A stretch of DNA of 5,596 bases, taken from the NCBI GenBank assembly GCA_023388235.1, contig JAEWGQ010000332.1:1-5596 (forward strand), in the 5' to 3' direction. Of this stretch, positions 1-5,596 are shown piece after piece (the first letter of the stretch is position 1; each line of letters begins with the position of its first letter). This DNA is from Actinomycetes bacterium. GTDB lineage: Bacteria; Actinomycetota; Actinomycetes; Actinomycetales; Cellulomonadaceae. The notes below the pieces were generated by a model, which saw only the letters and a list, made by a program, of their open reading frames with translations, was not told where the DNA came from and made no database searches. Position numbers and translations under genes: made by a program.

Positions 1-359
1 CCGCTGGACAGGTCGACCACGGACGCGCCGCGCTGCGCGAACGTCGTCATGCGGCCGTCGTCCGCCGCGGACGCGCCGCCCGCGCCCGAGCGGCGCACGC
101 GCGACCCGGACCCCTGGCGGGTCTCGACGACGCCCGCGGCCTCGAGCCGCTCGTAGGCCTCCGCGACCGTGGAGCGGGAGACGCCGAGGGCGGCGGCGAG
201 CGCCCGCTGCGGGGGCAGCAGCACGCCGTCGGGCAGGGCGTTCGCGACCACGAGGTCCTCGACGGCCCGGGCGAGCAGCGCGGGCAGCGCGCCGGTGCCG
301 TCGGCCCAGCCGCCGGCGAGGCGCGCCAGCTGAGCCGCACCCACGCCGCGCGTCACCAC
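1..359 (-). CDS. GntR/MocR-type transcriptional regulator, N-terminal part (runs off the left edge)
   Basis: Reading the minus strand from GTG at 359 gives 119 uninterrupted codons to the window edge. Residues about 23-90 form a GntR-type winged helix-turn-helix. A first helix ([13 protein letters not shown]) precedes the [19 protein letters not shown] stretch typical of the recognition region. It is followed by [21 protein letters not shown], where the wing ends in the usual R-x-GSG pattern. The roughly 20-residue leader with LARLAGGW before the domain, and the linker running into VVDLSS at the edge, resemble MocR/PdxR-type regulators. In those, the DNA-binding domain is fused to a fold-type I aminotransferase-like domain that binds pyridoxal phosphate; here that domain would lie outside the window. 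The GTG start is chosen because a GAGGAGG ribosome site sits 7 bases upstream; a second GTG follows directly. It is transcribed divergently from the Tm-1-like operon, which it probably controls. GntR membership is clear; the MocR subtype is inference. Confidence 0.85.
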   Translation of the reverse strand, partial: MVTRGVGAAQLARLAGGWADGTGALPALLARAVEDLVVANALPDGVLLPPQRALAAALGVSRSTVAEAYERLEAAGVVETRQGSGSRVRRSGAGGASAADDGRMTTFAQRGASVVDLSS

Positions 360-366
360 CGCCGGT

Positions 367-373
367 CCTCCTC
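367..373 (-). promoter_or_regulatory. Ribosome-binding site of the regulator gene
   Basis: GAGGAGG on the minus strand is a strong Shine-Dalgarno sequence, 7 bases before GTG 359-357 and 10 bases before GTG 356-354. No ATG lies near in the same frame. It therefore decides for a GTG start and places the boundary of the divergent intergenic region. Confidence 0.8.
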
Positions 374-414
374 GCCGTCGCGGGCACCGCGTCCGCGCGC
401 GGCCCCTGGTCCGC

Positions 415-420
415 AGTCTA
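415..420 (-). promoter_or_regulatory. Possible -10 hexamer for the regulator gene
   Basis: TAGACT on the minus strand fits the TANNNT pattern common in actinobacterial sigma-70-type promoters. It is in one of the few less GC-rich spots of the intergenic region. It would give a leader of about 50 bases before the GTG start. No good TTGACA-like -35 box is visible at 16-19 bases spacing (the region reads CCTGGG/GCCTGG). The inverted repeat at 439-466 would overlap that -35 area. This rests on a single short motif and is weak. Confidence 0.25.
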
Positions 421-438
421 GGAACGGCGGTGGCGGCC

Positions 439-466
439 CCAGGCCACTGCGCGCGGATTGGCCTGG
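439..466. promoter_or_regulatory. Perfect 8+8 bp inverted repeat, candidate operator in the divergent promoter region
   Basis: CCAGGCCA (439-446) and its exact reverse complement TGGCCTGG (459-466) are separated by 12 bases. The arms are 20 bp apart start to start, about two helical turns, so a dimeric winged-helix protein could meet both on one face of the DNA. The repeat lies between the regulator GTG (359) and the operon ATG (535), near the middle of the gap. A GCGGCCCC direct repeat (399-406 and 433-440) borders it. MocR-type regulators often use direct repeats, so the inverted arrangement does not identify the binding protein. Chance palindromes are more likely in DNA this GC-rich. Confidence 0.4.
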
Positions 467-519
467 CCGGGTGCCGGCCCACCGGCGACGCTGGGCGGGA
501 CATCGACGACGATGCAGGG

Positions 520-527
520 AAGGGTGG
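520..527 (+). promoter_or_regulatory. Probable ribosome-binding site of the Tm-1-like gene
   Basis: AAGGGTGG ends 7 bases before ATG 535 and is preceded by another purine run (AGGG, 516-519). The match to the anti-Shine-Dalgarno sequence is imperfect, but the spacing is good. It supports ATG 535 over the in-frame GTG at 430, whose extra 35 residues do not look like family sequence. Confidence 0.5.
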
Positions 528-534
528 TTCCACG

Positions 535-1794
535 ATGACGACAGTCGTCCTGGTCGGCGCGCTCGACACGAAGCGCGACGACTACCGGTGGCTCCGCGAG
601 GAGCTGCGCGCGCGGGGCGCGGACACGGTGCTGATCGACGTCGGCACGTTCTCCGACGGGGCCGACGCCGACGTGGCCCCCGCCGAGGTGGCGGCCGCCG
701 CGGGCCACGACCTGGAGGCGCTGCGCGCGGCGCACGACCGCGGGGCCGCGATGGCCGCGATGGCGGACGGCGCCGCGGTGCTGGTGCGGCGGCTGTACGA
801 CGAGGGCCGGCTCGACGCCGTGCTCGCCGCGGCGGGCTCGGGCGGGTCGTCCGTCGCCGCGCACGCGATGCAGGCGCTGCCCGTCGGCGTCCCCAAGCTG
901 CTGGTGTCCACGATGGCGTCCGGCGACGTGTCGCCGTACGTGGGCGCCACCGACGTCACGCTGATGTACTCCGTCGCGGACGTCGCCGGGATCAACTCCG
1001 TGTCGCGCGTCGTGCTGGGCAACGCGGTCGCCGCCGCGTGGGCGATGGCCGAGGAGCACCGCGCCCGCGCCACGCGGCCCGCGCCCGCCGACGACCGGCC
1101 GCTGGTCGGCGCCAGCATGTTCGGGCTGACCACCCCCGCCGTCGAGGAGGCGAAGGCCCGGCTCGAGGAGCTCGGGTACGAGGTCGTGGTGTTCCACGCC
1201 ACCGGCTCGGGCGGGCGCGCGATGGAGGCGCTCGTCGAGGGCGGGTTCCTCGCCGGCGTCCTCGACCTCACCACCACGGAGCTCGCCGACGAGCTGGTGG
1301 GCGGCGTCCTGACCGCCGGGCCGCGCCGGCTGGAGGCCGCGGGCCGCCACGGCGTGCCGCAGGTCGTGTCGACCGGAGCCCTGGACATGGTGAACTTCGG
1401 CGGCCGGGAGACGGTGCCGGAGCGGTTCGCCGACCGGACGTTCCTCGTGCACAACCCCACCGTGACGCTCATGCGGACCACCGAGCAGGAGTCGGCGGAG
1501 CTCGGGCACCTGATCGCCGGCAAGCTCCGCGACGCCACGGGCCCGGTGCACGTGCTGGTGCCGGAGCGCGGGTTCTCCGGCATCGACGTCGAGGGCGGCC
1601 CGTTCGCCGACCCGGACGCCGACGCCGCGGTGGTCACCGCCCTCGAGGACGGGCTGGCCGGGACGCGCGTGCCGGTCGAGCGGCTGGACCTCGCGATCAA
1701 CGACCCCGGCTTCGGCACCGCCGCCGCCGACGCGCTGCACCGCCTCATCACCACGGCCGCCACCGCGGCGGCACCGCACGAAGGGATGCGCTGA
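535..1794 (+). CDS. Tm-1-like ATP-binding domain protein (UPF0261 family)
   Basis: This gene encodes 419 residues, close to the normal full length for the family (about 400). The N-terminus [13 protein letters not shown] is the family signature and fixes the ATG start. An in-frame GTG at 430 would only add 35 unlike residues over the candidate operator. The N-terminal half is a Rossmann-like domain with a glycine-rich GSGGSS loop (101-106), [20 protein letters not shown] (115-134) and [18 protein letters not shown] (137-154). The C-terminal half carries MFGLTTPAV (195-203), [11 protein letters not shown] (221-231), the [13 protein letters not shown] region (245-257), [11 protein letters not shown] (278-288), [14 protein letters not shown] (303-316) and [15 protein letters not shown] (343-357). 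In tomato, the homologous N-terminal part of Tm-1 binds ATP and blocks tobamovirus replication. The bacterial role is unestablished, and ATP binding here is inferred by homology. It is the first gene of an operon: its TGA overlaps the ATG of the TIM-barrel gene by one base. The family call is very secure; the function is open. Confidence 0.96.
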   Translation: MTTVVLVGALDTKRDDYRWLREELRARGADTVLIDVGTFSDGADADVAPAEVAAAAGHDLEALRAAHDRGAAMAAMADGAAVLVRRLYDEGRLDAVLAAAGSGGSSVAAHAMQALPVGVPKLLVSTMASGDVSPYVGATDVTLMYSVADVAGINSVSRVVLGNAVAAAWAMAEEHRARATRPAPADDRPLVGASMFGLTTPAVEEAKARLEELGYEVVVFHATGSGGRAMEALVEGGFLAGVLDLTTTELADELVGGVLTAGPRRLEAAGRHGVPQVVSTGALDMVNFGGRETVPERFADRTFLVHNPTVTLMRTTEQESAELGHLIAGKLRDATGPVHVLVPERGFSGIDVEGGPFADPDADAAVVTALEDGLAGTRVPVERLDLAINDPGFGTAAADALHRLITTAATAAAPHEGMR

Positions 1795-2615
1795 TGGACC
1801 GCTCGACCGCACTCGCCCGCCTCCGGGACACCGTCGCCGCGGGCCGCCCGATCATCGGCGGTGGCGCCGGGACCGGGCTGTCCGCCAAGTCGGCGGAGGC
1901 CGGCGGGATCGACCTGCTGATCATCTACAACTCGGGGCGGTACCGGATGGCCGGCCGCGGCTCGCTCGCCGGGCTGCTGTCCTACGGCGACGCGAACCAG
2001 ATCGTGCTCGACATGGCCGCCGAGGTGCTGCCGGTCGTGCGCGACACCCCGGTGCTGGCGGGCGTCAACGGCACCGACCCGTTCCGCCTCATGGGCCCGT
2101 TCCTCGACCAGCTCAAGGCCCTCGGCTTCGCGGGCGTGCAGAACTTCCCGACGATCGGGCTCATCGACGGCGTGTTCCGCGCCAACCTCGAGGAGACCGG
2201 CATGGGCTTCGGCCTGGAGGTCGACATGATCCGGGCCGCGCACGAGCGCGACCTGCTCACGACCCCGTACGTGTTCGACCCGGAGCAGGCCGTCGCGATG
2301 ACCGAGGCCGGCGCGGACGTGCTGGTCCCGCACATGGGCCTGACGACGTCCGGGACGATCGGCGCGCAGACCGCGCTGACCCTCGACGAGTCGGTGGCGC
2401 GCGTGCAGGCGATGGCCGACGCGGCGCACCGGGTGAACCCCGACGTGCTGGTGCTGTGCCACGGCGGCCCCATCGCGGAGCCGGCCGACGCGCAGTACGT
2501 GCTCGAGCGCACCGAGGGGGTCGTCGGGTTCTTCGGCGCCTCGTCGATCGAGCGGCTCCCCACCGAGGTGGCGATCCGCGAGCAGACGGAGCGGTTCAAG
2601 GCCGTCACGTTCTGA
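1794..2615 (+). CDS. Phosphoenolpyruvate hydrolase-family TIM-barrel protein
   Basis: This gene encodes 273 residues, full length for the family (about 275). The start is ATG 1794, which shares its A with the preceding TGA. GAAGGGA at 1780-1786, inside the upstream gene, is the likely ribosome site with 7 bases of spacing, so translation is probably coupled. Conserved blocks run as expected for a (beta/alpha)8 barrel: [20 protein letters not shown] (19-38), [20 protein letters not shown] (41-60), SYGDAN (63-68), AGVNGTDPF (89-97), [13 protein letters not shown] (114-126), [13 protein letters not shown] (179-191), LCHGGPI (221-227) and [12 protein letters not shown] (245-256). The family (Pfam 'TIM-barrel signal transduction') is named for a supposed phosphoenolpyruvate hydrolase activity. 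That activity is poorly supported, and the true substrate is unknown to me. There is no signal peptide or membrane segment, so it is cytosolic. Its partner is the Tm-1-like protein; the plant Tm-1 protein carries both domains in the same order. Confidence 0.95.
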   Translation: MDRSTALARLRDTVAAGRPIIGGGAGTGLSAKSAEAGGIDLLIIYNSGRYRMAGRGSLAGLLSYGDANQIVLDMAAEVLPVVRDTPVLAGVNGTDPFRLMGPFLDQLKALGFAGVQNFPTIGLIDGVFRANLEETGMGFGLEVDMIRAAHERDLLTTPYVFDPEQAVAMTEAGADVLVPHMGLTTSGTIGAQTALTLDESVARVQAMADAAHRVNPDVLVLCHGGPIAEPADAQYVLERTEGVVGFFGASSIERLPTEVAIREQTERFKAVTF

Positions 2616-2620
2616 CGCGC

Positions 2621-2655
2621 GCGACCGCGCGGCCCCCGGCGGGTCGCGCGGTCGC
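2621..2655. terminator. GC-rich hairpin, probable shared terminator of two convergent genes
   Basis: GCGACCGCGCG (2621-2631) and CGCGCGGTCGC (2645-2655) are an exact 11 bp inverted repeat. The stem can continue inward with G2632-T2644 and CCC/GGG (2633-2635/2641-2643), for 15 pairs around a 5-base loop. It lies 5 bases after the stop of the TIM-barrel gene and 11 bases beyond the helicase stop, so it can serve both directions. No T-tract follows on either strand. That is common for hairpin terminators of high-GC actinobacteria but lowers certainty. Confidence 0.6.
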
Positions 2656-2666
2656 CGCCCGGGGCG

Positions 2667-5596
2667 TCAGGCCAGCAGCTCGCGCACCTCGTCGGGGGTG
2701 AGGGCGGCGGAGAACAGGTCGCCGTCGTCGATGACGGCGTCGACGAGCGCCGCCTTGCGCGCCTGCAGCGCCACGACCTTCTCCTCGATCGTGCCCGCCG
2801 CGATCAACCGGTACACCATGACGTGCCGCCGCTGGCCGATCCGGTGCGCGCGGTCCACCGCCTGCTGCTCCGCCGCCGGGTTCCACCACGGGTCGAGCAG
2901 GAACACGTAGTCCGCCTCGGTGAGGTTCAGCCCGGTGCCGCCCGCCTTGAGGCTGAGCAGGAACACGGGGGCGTCGCCGTCGCGGAAGCCGTCGACCACC
3001 TCGCCGCGCCGGGTGGTCGACCCGTCCAGGTACGCGAAGTCGATGCCGGCCGCGGTCAGGCGCTCGGCGACCAGGGCCAGGTAGGACGTGAACTGGCTGA
3101 ACACCAGCGCCCGGTGCCCCTCGGCCACGACGTCGGCGAGCTGCTCCAGCAGCGCGTCGGCCTTCGCGGCCGGCACGCCGGTGAGCGCCGGGTCCACCAG
3201 CCGCGGGTCGAGCGCGAGCATCCGCAGCAGCGTGAGCGACCGGTAGACGATGAACCGCTGCCGGTCGAGGTCGTCGATCAGCCCCAGCACCTTCTGCCGC
3301 TCCAGCTGCAGGTACCGGTCGTACACCGCCCGGTGCTCGCCGGAGAGCTCCACCGCGAGGGTCTGCTCCTGCTTCGCGGGCAGGTCCGCCGCGACCAGGT
3401 CCTTCGTGCGGCGCAGCAGGAACGGCCGGATCCGCCGGCGCAGGGTCGCGAGCCGCTCGGCGCGCACGCGCTCGCGGTCGGCCGGCACGTCCCCCGCGCC
3501 GGGCCCGCTGGAGATGCCGGACGCCACGCCCTCGATGGGGCGCACGTACCGCTCGCCGAACCGGCGCGCGGAGGGCAGCAGCCCCGGCGTGGTGAGGGCG
3601 AGCAGCGCGTGCAGCTCCGTCAGGGAGTTCTCGACCGGCGTGCCGGTGACCGCCAGCGTGAACGGCACGGCGAGCTCGCGGGCGGCCTCGTGGCCCCGGG
3701 ACGCCGCGTTCTTCACCTGCTGCGCCTCGTCCAGCACCAGGCCCGCCCAGCCGGCGTCGTCCCCGACCGCCCGGTACGCCGCCGCGTCCAGCCGCAGCAG
3801 GGCGTAGCTGGTGACGACGAGGTCCGCGCCGGCCGCGAGGTCCGCGAGCGGGGTCGGGCTCGCCGCCTCCGTGGACCCGACCCGGCGCACGACGAGCCCC
3901 GGCGTGAACCGGGCCGCCTCGGCCACCCAGTTCGGCACGACCGAGGTGGGCGCGACCACGAGGAACGGCCGGCGCGGCTCGCCGGGCGTGCGCTGCTCGG
4001 CGGCGTGCTGCACGAGCGCGAGCGTCTGCACGGTCTTGCCGAGCCCCATGTCGTCGGCCAGCACCCCGCCGAGCCCGTGCCGCCACAGCGACGCGAGCCA
4101 CCGCAGGCCCTCGACCTGGTACGGCCGCAGGTCCGCGCGCAGGCCGCGCGGCACCGGCACCGGCGCGGGCTCGGCGGCGTCCGCGAGCAGCGCGCGCCAC
4201 GGCTCGGCGGCCTCGGCCTCGTCGGCGAGCTCCGCCAGGTCCGCCCACAGGCTCGTCTGGTGCCGGCTGATCCGCAGGCCGGTCTCCCACTCGGCCAGGT
4301 CCCGGGCCTCGGCGATGAGGTCGGCCAGCGGCTCCAGGGCCGGGTGGTCCAGCGACAGGTACGACCCGTCGACGAGCAGCAGCCGGCGCCGCCCCTTGGC
4401 GAGCGCGGAGAACAGCGGCACGAACGGCACCGTCCGGCCGTCCACCGTGACCGTCACGCCCAGGTCGAACCAGTCGTGCCGCTCGGTGGGCTGGGCGGTC
4501 ACGGTGAGCACCGGGGCGCCGGTGAGCTCCCGGTAGTCCGGGGCCGTCCCCACGGTGTCCACCCGGACGCCGCGCCGCGCCGCGATCCGGGGCACGGCGG
4601 TGGCGACGAACTCGGCGGCCTCGACGTCGCGCAGCGTCACCGGCAGCGGCAGCCCGCCCTCCGCCGGCCACCAGCCCGCCGGCAGCACCCCGCGCGGCAG
4701 CAGCCGGCGGGGGTCGGGCGCGGGCGCGGAGCCGCGGCGCGCGTCCCACCGCCACGCCAGGTCCACGACGTGCCCCGGGGCGTGCGTCACCGTGAGCACC
4801 AGGGTGGGCGGCGCGGGCGGGGGCAGGGTGACGCTGCCGTCCGCGCTGCCGACGTCCAGGCCCTCGCGCAGCGCCGGCAGGTGCTCGTCCAGGAGCTCCT
4901 GCGTCCCGTCGGCCGGCACCAGCACCCCGGCGCCGAGCGCGTCCGCGACGGTCCGGCCGCCGCCCGCGCCCAGCAGCGCCAGGTGGTGCGGGGTCAGCGG
5001 CGCCGCCGCCGGGGCCAGCAGCACGTCGCGCGGCCGGTCGGGGTCGGCCGCCCACACGCCGTGGGTGCCGACGGGGTGCGCGTGCGCGACCGGCACGGGG
5101 TCGTCGTCCACCACCAGCCGCGCCGCCAGGCGGATGCCGCCGTCGTCCGTGCGCGACGCGTCCAGCCCGAGCACCGCCCGCGCGCCGAGCCGCACGCGCG
5201 CCCCCGCGCCGGAGCCGACGAGCGGGATGCCGAGCGCCCGCGCCTGGTCCAGCAGCTCCCACAGCACCGGGTTGGCGAAGTCGTCGAGGAACAGCCAGCC
5301 CGGGTCGTCACCGGGCTGCGCCGGGCGGGCCGCGCGGTGCAGGGCGCCGAGCTGGCAGAACCACCGGTGCTGCGCGTCGTCGAGGTCGAGCCGGGTCTGC
5401 AGGTGCGGCAGGTTCGACCACGTGACGCCGCCGCGGGCCCAGCCCCGTCCGCTGCGCACCACCGGGCGGGCGCCGAGCCGCAGCTCCCCGGTGCCGCGGA
5501 CCCGGTCGTCCGCCGCCCGCCGGGCCCCCGCGGGGCGGGAGGTCGGCCCGTTCCAGCGGTCCCGCGTGCGCGGCGTCAGCTCCCGGACCTCGAGCT
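2667..5596 (-). CDS. Swi2/Snf2-family DEAD/DEAH-box helicase (HepA-like), N-terminus beyond the right edge
   Basis: The minus-strand frame is open from 5594 to TGA at 2669-2667, giving 975 visible codons. A GTG at 5462 is in frame, but the coding sequence clearly continues upstream (RELTPRTRDRWNGPTSRP), so the true start is outside. The visible N-terminal half (to about 4150) fits the accessory region of bacterial Snf2 proteins, with WLFLDDF, LAWRWD and DWFDLGVTV...LLLVDGSYLSL. It is possibly the SNF2-associated domain. The ATPase core begins at LRPYQVEGLRWLASLW. It has Walker A DDMGLGKT (K at 4035-4037), VVAPTSVVPNW, the DEAQ box (3720-3731), TGTP (3636-3647) and RRIRPFLLRRTKD. The second lobe has ALVFSQFTSYL, LDGSTTRRGEVVDGF, SLKAGGTGLNLTEADYVFLL and motif VI QQAVDRAHRIGQ (2832-2867). 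All catalytic motifs are intact. Such proteins are ATP-driven DNA translocases that remodel protein-DNA or RNA polymerase complexes. The cellular role of this one is not shown. DEAQ in place of DEAH is normal in Snf2 proteins of this type. Confidence 0.96.
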   Translation of the reverse strand, partial: LEVRELTPRTRDRWNGPTSRPAGARRAADDRVRGTGELRLGARPVVRSGRGWARGGVTWSNLPHLQTRLDLDDAQHRWFCQLGALHRAARPAQPGDDPGWLFLDDFANPVLWELLDQARALGIPLVGSGAGARVRLGARAVLGLDASRTDDGGIRLAARLVVDDDPVPVAHAHPVGTHGVWAADPDRPRDVLLAPAAAPLTPHHLALLGAGGGRTVADALGAGVLVPADGTQELLDEHLPALREGLDVGSADGSVTLPPPAPPTLVLTVTHAPGHVVDLAWRWDARRGSAPAPDPRRLLPRGVLPAGWWPAEGGLPLPVTLRDVEAAEFVATAVPRIAARRGVRVDTVGTAPDYRELTGAPVLTVTAQPTERHDWFDLGVTVTVDGRTVPFVPLFSALAKGRRRLLLVDGSYLSLDHPALEPLADLIAEARDLAEWETGLRISRHQTSLWADLAELADEAEAAEPWRALLADAAEPAPVPVPRGLRADLRPYQVEGLRWLASLWRHGLGGVLADDMGLGKTVQTLALVQHAAEQRTPGEPRRPFLVVAPTSVVPNWVAEAARFTPGLVVRRVGSTEAASPTPLADLAAGADLVVTSYALLRLDAAAYRAVGDDAGWAGLVLDEAQQVKNAASRGHEAARELAVPFTLAVTGTPVENSLTELHALLALTTPGLLPSARRFGERYVRPIEGVASGISSGPGAGDVPADRERVRAERLATLRRRIRPFLLRRTKDLVAADLPAKQEQTLAVELSGEHRAVYDRYLQLERQKVLGLIDDLDRQRFIVYRSLTLLRMLALDPRLVDPALTGVPAAKADALLEQLADVVAEGHRALVFSQFTSYLALVAERLTAAGIDFAYLDGSTTRRGEVVDGFRDGDAPVFLLSLKAGGTGLNLTEADYVFLLDPWWNPAAEQQAVDRAHRIGQRRHVMVYRLIAAGTIEEKVVALQARKAALVDAVIDDGDLFSAALTPDEVRELLA

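Noticed and set aside
430..534. In-frame GTG at 430 as the start of the Tm-1-like protein, adding 35 residues
   Set aside because: The family begins at [13 protein letters not shown]. The extra segment has no family resemblance, would cover the candidate operator, and has no convincing ribosome site, whereas ATG 535 has one.
471..1793. Upstream extension of the TIM-barrel frame back to 471, giving a 714-residue protein
   Set aside because: Everything before ATG 1794 is an Arg-rich out-of-frame reading of the Tm-1-like gene. ATG 1794 has a ribosome site and matches the family N-terminus. The natural fusion known from plants would need the other frame, so this is not a true fusion.
582..2462. 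A 626-codon open frame on the minus strand, antisense to both operon genes
   Set aside because: It is a by-product of extreme GC bias at third codon positions. Its translation is rich in Arg, Ala, Ser and His without recognisable domains, while the plus-strand frames encode two well-conserved families.
2460..2701. Small plus-strand open frame across the end of the TIM-barrel gene and the hairpin
   Set aside because: It is an Arg-rich composition-driven reading that spans the terminator, has no ribosome site and has no recognisable motif.
3250..4536. Two plus-strand open frames antisense to the helicase (3250-3807 and 3811-4536)
   Set aside because: Their Ser/Arg-rich low-complexity translations have no domain signature and lie opposite the intact helicase core, so they are shadows.
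2605..5262. An 885-codon Arg/Gly/Ala-rich minus-strand open frame overlapping the helicase
   Set aside because: It is a shifted-frame shadow of the helicase gene, which carries all Snf2 motifs in its own frame.

Overview
The window is very GC-rich, about three quarters G+C by eye, with third codon positions almost always G or C, GTG starts and tight gene packing. This fits a high-GC actinobacterium. A Cellulomonas-like member of the Micrococcales is my guess, but the sequence alone does not prove the genus.

Layout. (1) Positions 1-359, minus strand: the N-terminal 119 codons of a GntR-type winged-helix regulator. It is probably of the MocR/PdxR type (DNA-binding domain fused to an aminotransferase-like domain) and runs off the left edge. 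(2) Positions 360-534: a 175-base divergent intergenic region with a ribosome-binding site for each gene, a weak -10-like hexamer facing the regulator, and a perfect 8+8 bp inverted repeat (439-446/459-466) that is a good operator candidate. (3) Positions 535-1794 and 1794-2615, plus strand: a two-gene operon with overlapping stop and start codons. It encodes a UPF0261/Tm-1-like ATP-binding protein and a TIM-barrel protein of the 'phosphoenolpyruvate hydrolase' family. (4) Positions 2616-2666: a short convergent gap almost filled by a GC-rich hairpin that can act as a shared terminator. (5) Positions 2667-5596, minus strand: a large Swi2/Snf2-family helicase with a complete C-terminus; its N-terminus lies beyond the right edge.

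How it may work together. The Tm-1-like and TIM-barrel proteins correspond to the two halves of the plant Tm-1 resistance protein, where they are fused in one chain in the same order. Here they are separate, translationally coupled genes, so they probably act as a pair. The divergent MocR-type gene is the natural candidate regulator, which would suggest that an amino compound or a vitamin B6-derived signal controls the operon. The biochemical role of this pair in bacteria is not known to me. The helicase is convergent and probably unrelated to the operon.

No RNA genes, mobile elements, CRISPR arrays or long repeats were seen.
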